From Companilactobacillus nodensis DSM 19682 = JCM 14932 = NBRC 107160 (GTDB lineage: Bacteria > Bacillota > Bacilli > Lactobacillales > Lactobacillaceae), in the NCBI RefSeq assembly GCF_000615905.1, contig NZ_BAMN01000005.1:62001-126000 (forward strand): DNA of 64,000 bases, read 5' to 3'. The number at the start of each line of letters is the position of its first letter. Positions within the stretch are counted from its first letter, which is position 1. Below are positions 18,662 through 28,402 of the stretch, in pieces. Both the position numbers and the translations under genes were made by a program. Under the pieces are notes generated by a model. It was not told the origin of the DNA. It saw only the letters and a list, made by a program, of their open reading frames with translations, and did no database searches.

Positions 18662-19927
18662 CTATACTAATTGTCTATCTTGGACTACCAAGTTACCATT
18701 CTTGTAAACTTCACTGACTAAGTTAGTAGCGAAAAAGTAGAATGGATAATCGATATTCTTACAGTCGAATACGGTGATATCAGCATTCTTACCTTCATCA
18801 AAACTACCGATACTTTCATTACGACAAACTGAGTAAGCAGCATTGATCGTTACGGCATTGAGTACCTGGATCGGTGTTAGCTTCATCATGAATGTTCCCA
18901 ACTGCATAATAAATTGTAAATTAGACGTTGGACAACTTCCAGGGTTACTATCAGTTGTTAGCGTGATTGCCATTCCGTGTTCGATCATCTTCTTAGCTGG
19001 TGCATAAGTATCTTGCATCAGGCTGAAAGTTGTACCTGGTAGAAGATTACCAATAACGTGAGCTTTGCTCAACTTACCGATACCTTCGTCGGTAATCACC
19101 ATCAAGTGTTCAGCACTGACTGAACCTAATTCTGCGGCAACATCTACTCCACCGATTGAATCAATTTCATCAGCATGAATTCTTAACTTGAAGCCTTGAT
19201 CTTTGGCGGCTTGCAATAAGCGCTTGGATTGTTCAGATGTGAAGACACCAGTTTCACAGAAAATATCACAAAACTCTGATAGATGTTCTTCTTTGACCTT
19301 CGGCAACATCTCATTGATGATCATATCGATGAATTCATCTGGTCTCTCCTTGTATTCTGGAGGAACAGCGTGAGCTGCCATGAATGTTGAAACAAGATCC
19401 ATATCGTGCTCTTCATCAATTTTTTTAATTACTTCTAATTGTTTCTTTTCTGTTTCCCAATTTAATCCATAACCACTTTTAGCTTCTACTGTCGTAACAC
19501 CATGAATAATCATGTCGTCAACAAGTTTTGAGGTCTTATCATATAATGTATCAAAACTAGCATCACGAGTTGAGTTAACCGTACTGAGAATCCCCCCACC
19601 AGCAGCTAGAATATCCAAGTATGAAACACCGTTTAGTTTTTTTGAGAACTCATTTTCGCGACTCCCACCATATACCAGATGTGTATGGCAGTCGATCAAT
19701 CCAGGTGTTGCCATTTTACCAGTGTAATCAATTACTTCAGTAGTAGAATCTAGTAATTCAGCGTTCGGTTCACCAGAACCAATTTCCAAAATCTTACCAT
19801 CTTTAATTGCAATATAACCATTCTCGATAACCTTAGCATCAGACATCTCTTCGCCTCTTAATGGATGACCAATATCTGAGGGACAAAAAATCTGACTAAA
19901 ATTCTTTAAGATCTTATCTGCTTTCAT
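18662..19927 (-). CDS. hutI: imidazolonepropionase
   Basis: Metal-dependent amidohydrolase of 421 residues that hydrolyses imidazolone propionate to N-formimino-L-glutamate. Metal ligands are visible: the HTH motif at residues 81-83 ([12 protein letters not shown]), a histidine in [10 protein letters not shown], another in HADEID, and the aspartate in TTDSNPGS. Start ATG at 19927 fits GGAG 8 nt upstream; an in-frame GTG three codons earlier lies in the ribosome site. Divergent from hutU with a shared 205-nt control region; ends at its own terminator. Confidence 0.95.
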   Translation of the reverse strand: MKADKILKNFSQIFCPSDIGHPLRGEEMSDAKVIENGYIAIKDGKILEIGSGEPNAELLDSTTEVIDYTGKMATPGLIDCHTHLVYGGSRENEFSKKLNGVSYLDILAAGGGILSTVNSTRDASFDTLYDKTSKLVDDMIIHGVTTVEAKSGYGLNWETEKKQLEVIKKIDEEHDMDLVSTFMAAHAVPPEYKERPDEFIDMIINEMLPKVKEEHLSEFCDIFCETGVFTSEQSKRLLQAAKDQGFKLRIHADEIDSIGGVDVAAELGSVSAEHLMVITDEGIGKLSKAHVIGNLLPGTTFSLMQDTYAPAKKMIEHGMAITLTTDSNPGSCPTSNLQFIMQLGTFMMKLTPIQVLNAVTINAAYSVCRNESIGSFDEGKNADITVFDCKNIDYPFYFFATNLVSEVYKNGNLVVQDRQLV

Positions 19928-19961
19928 TATGCACACTCCATCAATTATGACTTTTCTTCAT

Positions 19962-19991
19962 TCTATATACGAGCTGTCTAATTTGTGTCAA
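19962..19991 (-). promoter_or_regulatory. hutI promoter with an overlapping GACA direct repeat
   Basis: Minus strand -35 TTGACA (19986-19991), an 18-bp spacer and -10 TATAGA (19962-19967). The -35 forms one half of GACACAAATTAGACA, two GACA units 11 bp apart, as expected for a SARP-type activator site. A partial cre-like sequence (AGTAAGCGTTTCA) lies just upstream at 19998-20010. Confidence 0.5.
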
Positions 19992-20053
19992 AAAAATAGT
20001 AAGCGTTTCATGCCTTGTCGTTACAATAATTTTTTCCCAGTATAGACTCTCAA

Positions 20054-20111
20054 TTGACACATTCTTAATATACTGAACGTGCAGTATTAAATGACACAGT
20101 CTAAGTCACAG
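20054..20111 (+). promoter_or_regulatory. hutU upstream control region
   Basis: Two TGACAC elements (20055 and 20092) flank an inverted repeat ATACTG-N6-CAGTAT (20070-20087). A degenerate copy GTCACAG follows 12 bp after GACACAG. A strong ribosome site (AGGAGG) precedes hutU. I cannot assign a clear -10. Confidence 0.4.
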
Positions 20112-20141
20112 AAATAGAGTACACACTAGGAGGCTATTAAA

Positions 20142-22166
20142 ATGATCGATTACAAAGAAATGGAAGCAGCAATGACAATCAAGTTAGACGACGAATTACC
20201 AGAAAAGACCGTCTTCCAAGAAGGAATCAGACGTGCACCTGATCGTGGATTCCGACTAACTAAAGAACAAACAGAACTTGCTTTGAAGAATGCCCTTCGC
20301 TATGTACATCCTAAGTATCACGATGTAGTTATCCCAGAATTCCTAGAGGAATTAAGAACTCGCGGACGTATCTACGGTTATAGATGGTATCCAAAAGAAA
20401 AAATCTATGGCAAACCTATCGATGAATATGAAGGAAAATGTACAGCCGGTAAAGCTATTCAAGTTCAAATCGACAACAATTTAAACTTTGACGTTGCTCT
20501 TTACCCTTACGAATTAGTTACATATGGTGAAACTGGTTCAGTTTGTCACAATTGGATGCAATATCGTTTGATCAAGAAATACTTGCAAGCAATGACTGAC
20601 GAACAAACATTAGTTGTCGAATCAGGACACCCACTAGGATTGTTCAAATCAAAGAAGAGTGCACCTCGTGTAATCATCACAAACGGCCTAATGGTTGGTG
20701 AGTATGATAACATCGACGACTGGGAAGTTGCTGAAGAAATGGGTGTTACTAACTACGGCCAAATGACCGCTGGTGGTTGGATGTACATCGGACCACAAGG
20801 TATCGTTCACGGAACATTCAATACTCTACTTAACGCTGGTAGATTAAAACTTGGTATTCCTGACGATGGTGATTTAACTGGTAAACTATTTATTTCATCA
20901 GGACTTGGTGGAATGAGTGGTGCTCAAGGTAAAGCCGGTGAAATTGCTAAGGCCGTTGCTATCATCGCCGAAGTTGATAGATCAAGAATCGAAACTCGTA
21001 AGAGTCAAGGCTGGATCAGTCAATTAGCTGAGACACCTGAAGAAGCTGTAAACATGGCTGAAGACTACATGAAACGTGGCGAAAGTACATCAATTGCCTT
21101 CCATGGTAATATCGTTGACTTGCTAGAATATATCAACAAGAATCACATTCACGTCGACCTACTATCTGATCAAACATCATGTCACAATGTTTACGAAGGT
21201 GGCTACTGCCCTGTTGGCCTGACATTTGAAGAAAGAACAGCAATGTTAGCTGAAGACAAAGATAAATTCCGTGGCTTAGTAGATAAGACTTTGAGACGTC
21301 ACTTCGATGTAATCAAATCATTAGTTGCTGACGGAACATACTTCTTCGACTACGGTAACTCATTCATGAAATCAATCTATGATTCAGGTGTAAGTGAAAT
21401 TTCTAAGAATGGTCACGACGATAAGGATGGTTTCATCTGGCCTTCATATGTTGAAGATATCATGGGACCAATGTTATTCGATTACGGATACGGACCATTC
21501 CGTTGGGTATGTCTAAGTGGTAAACACGAAGATCTTATCCAAACAGACCACGCTGCAATGGAAGTTATAGATCCTAACCGCCGTTACCAAGATCGTGACA
21601 ACTACAACTGGATCCGTGATGCTGAAAAGAATGCTCTAGTTGTTGGTACACAAGCACGTATTCTCTATCAAGACTGCTACGGTCGTGTAAATATTGCCTT
21701 GAAGTTCAATGAATTGGTTCGTGAAGGCAAGATTGGTCCAGTTATGCTGGGACGTGATCACCATGACGTATCAGGAACAGACTCACCATTTAGAGAAACA
21801 TCAAATATCAAAGACGGTAGTAACGTCTGTGCTGACATGGCTACACAATGCTACGCTGGTAATGCTGCCCGTGGTATGACACTTATCGCCCTTCACAATG
21901 GTGGTGGCGTTGGTATCGGTAAAGCTATCAATGGTGGATTTGGATTAGTTCTTGACGGTTCAGAGGAAGTTGATGAGATCATCAAATCATCAATTGCTTG
22001 GGACACAATGGGTGGAGTTGCTCGTCGTAGTTGGGCACGTAACCCTCACGCTATCGAAACATCAATCGAATACAACAAGATGAACGCTGGAACAGATCAC
22101 ATCACAATTCCTTATCTTGCTGATCAAGATGCTGTTGACGCAGCAGTAGATTCAATGTTTAAATAA
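20142..22166 (+). CDS. hutU: urocanate hydratase
   Basis: NAD-dependent enzyme of 674 residues that converts urocanate to 4-imidazolone-5-propionate. It contains the characteristic stretches ITNGLMVGEYDNIDDWEVAEEMGVTNYGQMTAGG (spanning about residues 177-210, only partly quoted here by key residues), the nucleotide loop SGLGGMSGAQGKA, and the catalytic-cysteine region GGYCPVGLTF. It belongs to the long form of the family (about 670 residues, as in anaerobic Firmicutes and fusobacteria) rather than the 550-residue Bacillus form. Transcribed divergently from hutI and ends at a strong terminator. Confidence 0.95.
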   Translation: MIDYKEMEAAMTIKLDDELPEKTVFQEGIRRAPDRGFRLTKEQTELALKNALRYVHPKYHDVVIPEFLEELRTRGRIYGYRWYPKEKIYGKPIDEYEGKCTAGKAIQVQIDNNLNFDVALYPYELVTYGETGSVCHNWMQYRLIKKYLQAMTDEQTLVVESGHPLGLFKSKKSAPRVIITNGLMVGEYDNIDDWEVAEEMGVTNYGQMTAGGWMYIGPQGIVHGTFNTLLNAGRLKLGIPDDGDLTGKLFISSGLGGMSGAQGKAGEIAKAVAIIAEVDRSRIETRKSQGWISQLAETPEEAVNMAEDYMKRGESTSIAFHGNIVDLLEYINKNHIHVDLLSDQTSCHNVYEGGYCPVGLTFEERTAMLAEDKDKFRGLVDKTLRRHFDVIKSLVADGTYFFDYGNSFMKSIYDSGVSEISKNGHDDKDGFIWPSYVEDIMGPMLFDYGYGPFRWVCLSGKHEDLIQTDHAAMEVIDPNRRYQDRDNYNWIRDAEKNALVVGTQARILYQDCYGRVNIALKFNELVREGKIGPVMLGRDHHDVSGTDSPFRETSNIKDGSNVCADMATQCYAGNAARGMTLIALHNGGGVGIGKAINGGFGLVLDGSEEVDEIIKSSIAWDTMGGVARRSWARNPHAIETSIEYNKMNAGTDHITIPYLADQDAVDAAVDSMFK

Positions 22167-22204
22167 TAGAAATTAAAAAATATACTTAGTCATACAAAAT
22201 AAAG

Positions 22205-22232
22205 AAGGACCTCTCTTAATTGAGAGGTCCTT
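22205..22232. terminator. bidirectional terminator between hutU and the surface-protein gene
   Basis: AAGGACCTCTC pairs with GAGAGGTCCTT across a 6-nt loop, with T-rich flanks. Confidence 0.85.
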
Positions 22233-22240
22233 ATTTGCTT

Positions 22241-25200
22241 TTAGATTATATTTATATCATCTGTTGATTTCACGAATTCATTTGTTGCTACACGATAATA
22301 CTTAATTCCACTGATAGATATAACTTTGTCAATTGTATAATTTCTATTAATTGGTAATACTACAGAAATATTATTTCCACGTTCATCATATAAATTAATT
22401 AATGAGTTCGTATGCAATAATTCTGGAATATCATTATATCCATATATATCATCAGCTTTTACAAATTCATTGCTTGCAACACGATAGTATTTTTCACCAT
22501 TTATAGTAGCAAAACGATCAGACTTCCACTCTGAAGTTGGCCTTAATGCTCTACCCAAAGTCTTACCCTCAGAATTTACTAGTCTTCCGTATACGTTATT
22601 ATAAACTCGAACATCTTGTAAGTCGTTATCATAAACGTAAGCATCACTGGTCTTGATCCATTCATTTGTGGCAACACGATAATATGTTTCGTTGTTTAAT
22701 TCCATTACGGCATCAGATTGCCAATTACTACCCTTTTGTAATTTCTTTAAACCAACTGCAGCTCCATTGTTATCATAAATTTGAACAGGTTCCTGATCGG
22801 GATATGTTGAAATGGTGTTTGTTTCCTTCTTAGTAGTAGAAGAAGAATTATATTCACTGCTATTATCGCTGGTACTTGAATCAGAACTTGAACTAGAATT
22901 ACTGCTATTTCCCCCAGTACTTGGACTATCACTTGCAATAGGTTCATATACTAAATGCAAAGCAAATATACTCTTACCATCACTAGTATCCACGCTTGAA
23001 GTGTATTGACTTAATAACATATCTGCTAAGGCTTGTCCGCTATCTTTATTCATAGTTTTAAGTGTCTCTATTGCCTGACTAGATATTGCCCCAAATGATA
23101 TTTGTTCGCCATTCTTATCCAAATCTTCAAAATAGCTGCCATCAAATATGGGCTTTTTATCTGAACCCATTAGAGGTGCTCCACCTGCACCTGTTGTTGA
23201 TGGAACTAGTTCTCTTGCTGCAATCTGATTTACTTCGCTATTAATAACAGCAGAATTATCTCCATCACCATTTGGCAATTGAAAAGTAACTGTGTGGAAG
23301 TCTCCAATTTTAGTATTAGATTCAATAATTTGAACTGTTAATGGACCATATACAGGTACTGGATCTACTTTAATATCAAATTCCTGTGGATCATCGTTTG
23401 TAAGTGTATAGCTATCTGGACTAGGATTCTCATCAATTTGATATCCGGTTGCGTCTTTAACGTCATCCCCATAACTGGATAACTTTTTAGCATCATATAT
23501 ATCACCAGGGAACTCTCCGGGTACTGAAACAGTATAAAGGATTTTGCCAGTATCACTTGCAATATATTTCACTGAGAAATCAACAGGCCCAGTATAATTA
23601 ATTTGCCAAGTTGTCACTCCTGATGGATTATCCTTTCCATTGTACATATCATCGGTCAACATAAAGCTAGAAACTGTGTATCCCTGATTGATATCAGAAC
23701 TTGTTGTCTGGATAGCTTTCCATCCTGTATTAGTTCTGATGACATTTCCATTTTTATCATAAGAATTCCTATCTTTATCAAAAATACCGGGACTAACCAA
23801 ATTATCCTCAGGGCCTAAAACAATAGTATCTAACTCTGTTCCTCCTCCGAATAATCCTTTATCGTCATTTTCTAATCTAACCGATTTTTTCATATTCCAA
23901 TTAGATAAATCTACAGTCTTTAACGATGTACAAAATGCGAATATTTGAGAAAAATTTGTCACCTTAGATGTATTGAATCCTGAAACATCTATACTTTGTA
24001 ATCCGTAATCATGGCTAAACATTTCTTCCAATCTGTTGGCATTACTGGTATCTATTGAACTAGTATCTATTTGCTTTAAATTGGGACAACCATAAAACAT
24101 TCTATAAAAGTTCTCTACTTTTGAAGTATTCATTTTTTTAGGTAACGTTAAATTAGATAACTTGGTGTCTTCTGAGAACAATGATTCCAAGCTAGTGGCA
24201 TTCGAAAAATCTATATTTGACACATTCAAACTTTCCAAAGATTCTTCACCTGAAAACATTGAAGTAAAATCATTCACCTTTGAAGTATTTATAGCTGAAA
24301 CATCCAATGATGTTAATGAAACCTCTCCAAAAAACATATTTGACGCTTTTTCCAATTTAGGAGTACTAAACATCGAAAGATCCAACGAAGTTAGTGATTT
24401 ACAACTCTGAAACATTCCTGAACCATCAACCAAATTAGTACCAACAAAGTTTGGACCAAAACTCATTCCCTTCAATAAAAAACAATTTTTAAACATTTCT
24501 TCAGACTTTTTGACATCTCTAAAATCAAAATTTGAAAAATCAGCATATTCTAATTTACTATCATACTCAAACATCTGTGACGTATCAGTGACACTTGACG
24601 TGTCTAAATAATTAAGATTTTGGATATTAGTAAGATTCCCAAATGAATAAAATAAACCATTAAGACTTGAATCGGCCTTAACATTGCCATCAAAAACAAC
24701 TTGAGTAACTTTTGAAGAATCACTAGGAGACCAAGGTCGTCTATAATCTGTATCATCATTATAATGAGTATCGTTAAAAGTACCGGCACCAATATGCAGA
24801 ACAATATTTCCGGCACCATCATCTTTGATTCTCCAATCTGATGTTCCCCATGTACCTCTTGCTATTGTCGTTGGTAAAGTAGAGTTAACATTTGTAGACT
24901 CAGCCTGTGGTTGAACTGGTTGCTGAACAGAATTATTATTTTGGCTTGATGATGGAGTATTTGAATTTTCAACTGAACCATCTACACCATTATTATTGTC
25001 TTCACCAACGTTGGTCACCTGCTGATTTTCTGGATTTATATTATTCCCAGATTTAGAGTCCTGATTATTTGTAGTACTGGAAAGCGACTGGACAGGTTGT
25101 GTTTGGGTATCATCCTCCGCAACACGATTCGTATTACTATTTGCAGGGGAAACTACATTGATATTACCTTGAGCATCGGTATTGGGTTCACCATCATTAT

Positions 25201-25396
25201 TTGCAGTAGATTGAACTTCTTCAGATTGTGTAGAATCACTTGTAACATCAGCCTTAACGGTTAATTGTGATCCTCCAAACAAAATCAATCCTCCAGCAAG
25301 ACTCAAAGTTGATCTAACAACCCAGTTTTTACCACTCTTATACAATTTCTTTCTCAAAACAAAATTAGCATTTCTCTTTAATTGTTGAAACCTCAT
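22241..25396 (-). CDS. BspA-like surface protein with KxYKxGKxW signal and C-terminal SLAP repeats
   Basis: Secreted protein of 1,051 residues. The N-terminal signal carries the KxYKxGKxW motif (KLYKSGKNW, residues 17-25), then a hydrophobic segment ending near VKAD. A Ser/Thr/Asn/Gln-rich linker covers about 50-180. Residues about 185-560 form DUF285/BspA-type leucine-rich repeats (recurring TSKVTNFSQIF, LESLNVSNIDFSNAT, YGLQSIDVSGFNTSK). A MucBP-like region and a second Ser-rich linker follow. The last about 190 residues hold three SLAP-type units ending YYRVATNEWIK, YYRVASNEFVK and YYRVATNEFVK, which bind cell-wall polymers non-covalently. There is no LPXTG. Start at 25396 fits AAGGGG 8 nt upstream. 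A role in adhesion is likely. Confidence 0.85.
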   Translation of the reverse strand: MRFQQLKRNANFVLRKKLYKSGKNWVVRSTLSLAGGLILFGGSQLTVKADVTSDSTQSEEVQSTANNDGEPNTDAQGNINVVSPANSNTNRVAEDDTQTQPVQSLSSTTNNQDSKSGNNINPENQQVTNVGEDNNNGVDGSVENSNTPSSSQNNNSVQQPVQPQAESTNVNSTLPTTIARGTWGTSDWRIKDDGAGNIVLHIGAGTFNDTHYNDDTDYRRPWSPSDSSKVTQVVFDGNVKADSSLNGLFYSFGNLTNIQNLNYLDTSSVTDTSQMFEYDSKLEYADFSNFDFRDVKKSEEMFKNCFLLKGMSFGPNFVGTNLVDGSGMFQSCKSLTSLDLSMFSTPKLEKASNMFFGEVSLTSLDVSAINTSKVNDFTSMFSGEESLESLNVSNIDFSNATSLESLFSEDTKLSNLTLPKKMNTSKVENFYRMFYGCPNLKQIDTSSIDTSNANRLEEMFSHDYGLQSIDVSGFNTSKVTNFSQIFAFCTSLKTVDLSNWNMKKSVRLENDDKGLFGGGTELDTIVLGPEDNLVSPGIFDKDRNSYDKNGNVIRTNTGWKAIQTTSSDINQGYTVSSFMLTDDMYNGKDNPSGVTTWQINYTGPVDFSVKYIASDTGKILYTVSVPGEFPGDIYDAKKLSSYGDDVKDATGYQIDENPSPDSYTLTNDDPQEFDIKVDPVPVYGPLTVQIIESNTKIGDFHTVTFQLPNGDGDNSAVINSEVNQIAARELVPSTTGAGGAPLMGSDKKPIFDGSYFEDLDKNGEQISFGAISSQAIETLKTMNKDSGQALADMLLSQYTSSVDTSDGKSIFALHLVYEPIASDSPSTGGNSSNSSSSSDSSTSDNSSEYNSSSTTKKETNTISTYPDQEPVQIYDNNGAAVGLKKLQKGSNWQSDAVMELNNETYYRVATNEWIKTSDAYVYDNDLQDVRVYNNVYGRLVNSEGKTLGRALRPTSEWKSDRFATINGEKYYRVASNEFVKADDIYGYNDIPELLHTNSLINLYDERGNNISVVLPINRNYTIDKVISISGIKYYRVATNEFVKSTDDINII

Positions 25397-25479
25397 GATT
25401 ATCACCCCTTAGTTACAGGTTCATCATAGTCTTTTATAAAAATATTGGTAGTTGGCATTATGCTAATTTTAACTAAAAA

Positions 25480-25515
25480 AATAAAGGCCTCCCAAAATTG
25501 GGAAGTCTTTATTTT
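25480..25515. terminator. terminator after the NlpC/P60 gene
   Basis: AATAAAGGCCTCCCAA pairs imperfectly with TTGGGAAGTCTTTATT, followed by TT. Confidence 0.7.
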
Positions 25516-25523
25516 GTCGAAAA

Positions 25524-26656
25524 TTATTTAAATACGCGAACTCCAAATGATGGAGCGAAGCTTGAAGAAATCGAATCGATTTTGACGTTAGTACCTGGAC
25601 GCAATGCGTTCAAATATTGGTTATTACCTAAGTACAAGGCAACGTGATATGTGGCACCTTCTGGACCCCAGAATACCAAGTCTCCTCGTTGAAGGTCATT
25701 CATTGAAACTTTAGTTCCAGCTGTCTCTTGCGGTACGGTCCATGAACCGATATTTTGACCAGTTACTTCACGGAAGACGTATTGCATCAATCCAGAACAG
25801 TCGAAACCATCCGGACCTTTAGCATTCCAAATATATGGTTTGCCAAGTTGTTGTTTAGCAGCAGAAATAACATCTTCAATCGCTTGATTCTTAGTCTTAC
25901 CATTTAAGGAAACAGTTGGACGTGAATTAGAAATCTTAGTAGTGATTCCAGCTGGAATCCAGCCGCCACTACTCAATTCATACCAGATTCCGTCACTTTC
26001 TTGAAGAGTCGATGCAACTTGCAACAACTTTCCAGCGGCAACAGAACCCTGACTACCTGAACTGTAATTATCATTGTTATAAATTAGCGTATCACTATTT
26101 ACTTTGACCGCAGCGAAGTTTGGATCCCAATTACTAGCAACTGGTTCCTCGAATACATCGTTAGTAATCTTGGTATAAGTACCGTCAATCCATTGATTGT
26201 TACCAATTCGATACCAAGCATCTCCGTTGTTATCAATTACTTTTTCAGAGAATTTCCATTGAGTACCATTAGTTAATTTTTGACCTGAAGCAACTTTACT
26301 AGCACCATATCCATTCCATAGATCAATTCCACTATCTGGTGCATAACTAATCGTGGCAGTACCAGAATTGTCGCGTTGCATTTGTACATCACCAACTTTG
26401 ACGAATTCATGTGTAGCTACTCGGTAGAATTCTCCCAAGTTACCAATAGAAACCTTCTTATCAGTTATCCAAGGCGTATGTGCAGCAAGGCGCGGTTAGT
26501 AACTAATTTCCCATCGTTATTATAAATTGAAGTAACTTTGGTTGTTGTAACTGTTTTATGAGTTGCGGCTTCAGCAACTGTTTGGTTAGTTGCAAAGACA
26601 GTCCCACCCACAACACCTGCTCCAATCAAAAAAGCAGATAAGATTTTTTTATCCAT
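25524..26656 (-). pseudogene. SLAP domain NlpC/P60 endopeptidase, frameshifted
   Basis: Secreted peptidoglycan hydrolase, about 377 residues if repaired. A signal peptide (MDKKILSAFLIGAGVVGG ... AEAA) is followed by a SLAP unit that spans the break (ALLHTPWITDKKVSIG, then GEFYRVATHEFVKV). Two further SLAP/SH3-like units follow, and a C-terminal NlpC/P60 domain with Cys in GFDCSGLMQYVF and His in TYHVALYLG. It cleaves stem peptides and would be held on the wall by the SLAP units. The frames change at about 26484-26490, where one base seems missing in CTGCACATACG. Start at 26656 has GGGGAT upstream. The anchor repeats match those of the neighbouring surface protein. Confidence 0.82.
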
Positions 26657-26777
26657 AATATACTGATCCCCGTTAAATTTATTGTTCATACACCTTCAGG
26701 TTATCATCTACTGTGTGCTTGTTCAATGGAAATTGTTATAGTTAGTACGTTAAATATCAAAATACAGAGGAATAATC

Positions 26778-27419
26778 ATGGCATTCTTTGAATCATCAGT
26801 CGTGTTACTTATAACGGTAGCCATCAGTAGTTTCATTTCAAATTTGGTACCAAAAATATCAGGAACCTATATCAGTTTGATTATGGGGATAATTGTGGGA
26901 TTGATTCCCTTAACTAATCAAACCGTATTGTCATTCAATGATGAGATATTTATGTTACTGATTATCGCTCCGTTATTATTCTTCGAAGGACAAGAAACTA
27001 AGACTTATCTAGTTCGTCGGAAAATAAAAAACATCGTCGGTACGGCCGTGATCCTAGCAATTATTTCCGCAATCATTGGAACAATAATTTTGCATTCAGT
27101 CGCTGGTATCTCACTTGCACTCGCCCTAATAATAATTTCAATCAGCACTCCAACTGATGCAACTGCCATGGGATCAGTCAGTGATGGATTGATATTACCA
27201 ACACGCGTTAATGTTGTTTTGAAAATGGAATCATTATTCAACGACGCAACTGGTATCGTGCTGCTACAAGCCGCGCTGATTTGGTATAGCACGGGGCATT
27301 TAGCCTTAAGCCAAAATATATCAACTTTCTTCATCTCAGCCATCGGCGGGATTGTCTTCGGAGTTGTCGCTGCTGGGTTACTAATACTTTTTTCATTCTT
27401 ATCTCTCCAATTATTTTAG
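26778..27419 (+). pseudogene. CPA1-type Na+/H+ antiporter, 3'-truncated
   Basis: N-terminal 213 residues of an NhaP-like cation/proton antiporter. It has a good ribosome site (AGAGGAAT), membrane segments, the APLLFFEGQETKTYL loop, the STPTDATAMGSVSDG motif and the FNDATGIVLL motif with the ion-binding Asp pair. Full-length members have about 400-690 residues, so more than half the transport domain is missing. The frame stops 8 nt inside the 3' end of the convergent aldo/keto reductase, and no continuation exists in any frame. This is therefore a real deletion rather than a frameshift. Confidence 0.8.
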
Positions 27420-28268
27420 TTTAGCTAAACTTGTTCCAAAAATTTGTTCAATTGTTACTGGATCACGGTGATCGAAGAATTGGCTTTCGCCCTTATCAAG
27501 GCCATTCATACCCTTCATCTCATCATCAGTTAACTTGAAATCGAAGACATTGATATTTTCTTCCATACGATTCTTGTGAACTGACTTAGGAATAACGGTG
27601 ATTCCTCTTTGTAGTAGCCATCTTAGAATAACTTGACCATTAGATTTGTTGTATTTGTCCGCGATTTCTTTAATAGCTTCGTTTGTAAAGATGTCATGCT
27701 TACCTTCAGCGAATGGTGCCCATGCTTCAACACGGATATCTTCTCCCTGATTGAAATCTACTTCAGAATTCTGTTGATACCAAGGATTAACTTCAATTTG
27801 ATTAAGTACCGGCTTGATTTCATTTGATAATTCTAAGTTCTTCAATTGATCAGCGTAGAAATTAGAAACACCAATGGCACGAATCTTACCAGCTTTATAA
27901 GCTTCTTCCAAAGCACGCCATGCACCTGAAACATCCCCATATGGTTGATGTAATAAGTACAAGTCTAGATAATCAACCCCAAGATTATTCAATGATGTTT
28001 CAATAGCCTTTTGTGCTCTTTCATAATTAGCATCCGAAACCCAAAGTTTAGATGTAATGAAGAGTTCCTTACGATCAACTCCACTGCGCTTGATAGCACG
28101 ACCAACGGCTGCTTCGTTCTGATAAGCAGCGGCTGTATCAATCAAACGATAGCCAGATGCAATCGCATCAACAACTGCTCGTTCACATTGATCCAAGTCT
28201 GTTACTTGAAATACTCCGAATCCTAATTGTGGCATTTCAACTCCATTATTTAACTTAACTGTTTCCAT
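27411..28268 (-). CDS. aldo/keto reductase
   Basis: NADPH-dependent TIM-barrel oxidoreductase of 285 residues, of the 2,5-diketo-gluconate reductase/AKR5-like group. Catalytic residues are visible: Asp and Tyr in IDTAAAYQNE (about residues 44-53), Lys in TSKLW (about 72) and His in LLHQPYG (about 105). The cofactor-binding segment VIPKSVHKNRMEENI lies near 229. Divergent from a LysR regulator with a symmetric site between them, so it is probably the regulator's target. Substrate unknown. Confidence 0.92.
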   Translation of the reverse strand: METVKLNNGVEMPQLGFGVFQVTDLDQCERAVVDAIASGYRLIDTAAAYQNEAAVGRAIKRSGVDRKELFITSKLWVSDANYERAQKAIETSLNNLGVDYLDLYLLHQPYGDVSGAWRALEEAYKAGKIRAIGVSNFYADQLKNLELSNEIKPVLNQIEVNPWYQQNSEVDFNQGEDIRVEAWAPFAEGKHDIFTNEAIKEIADKYNKSNGQVILRWLLQRGITVIPKSVHKNRMEENINVFDFKLTDDEMKGMNGLDKGESQFFDHRDPVTIEQIFGTSLAKLK

Positions 28269-28365
28269 ATTATTTACCTCTTTATTTAATTACTGTTTGT
28301 TTAATTCATGAGTTCATTATATGTTCATATTGGACACTTGAAAATTACCAGATAAACATGCTACC

Positions 28366-28391
28366 ATACGTTTGACGTATAGCATTATAAT
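28366..28391 (+). promoter_or_regulatory. LysR-type box and -10 of the lysR gene
   Basis: ATACGTTTGACGTAT (28366-28380) is a near-palindrome with the T-N11-A pattern of LysR-type binding sites. It ends 5 bp before TATAAT (28386-28391), so bound regulator could repress its own gene while acting on the divergent reductase. Confidence 0.55.
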
Positions 28392-28402
28392 GAGGTGATT
28401 TA

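Noticed and set aside
19998-20010. cre site between hutI and hutU (AGTAAGCGTTTCA)
   Set aside because: One base short of the consensus spacing; only mentioned as cre-like.
22747-24822. Small ORFs on either strand inside the surface-protein gene
   Set aside because: Shadow frames of a repetitive Ser/Asn/Asp-rich coding sequence, without ribosome sites.
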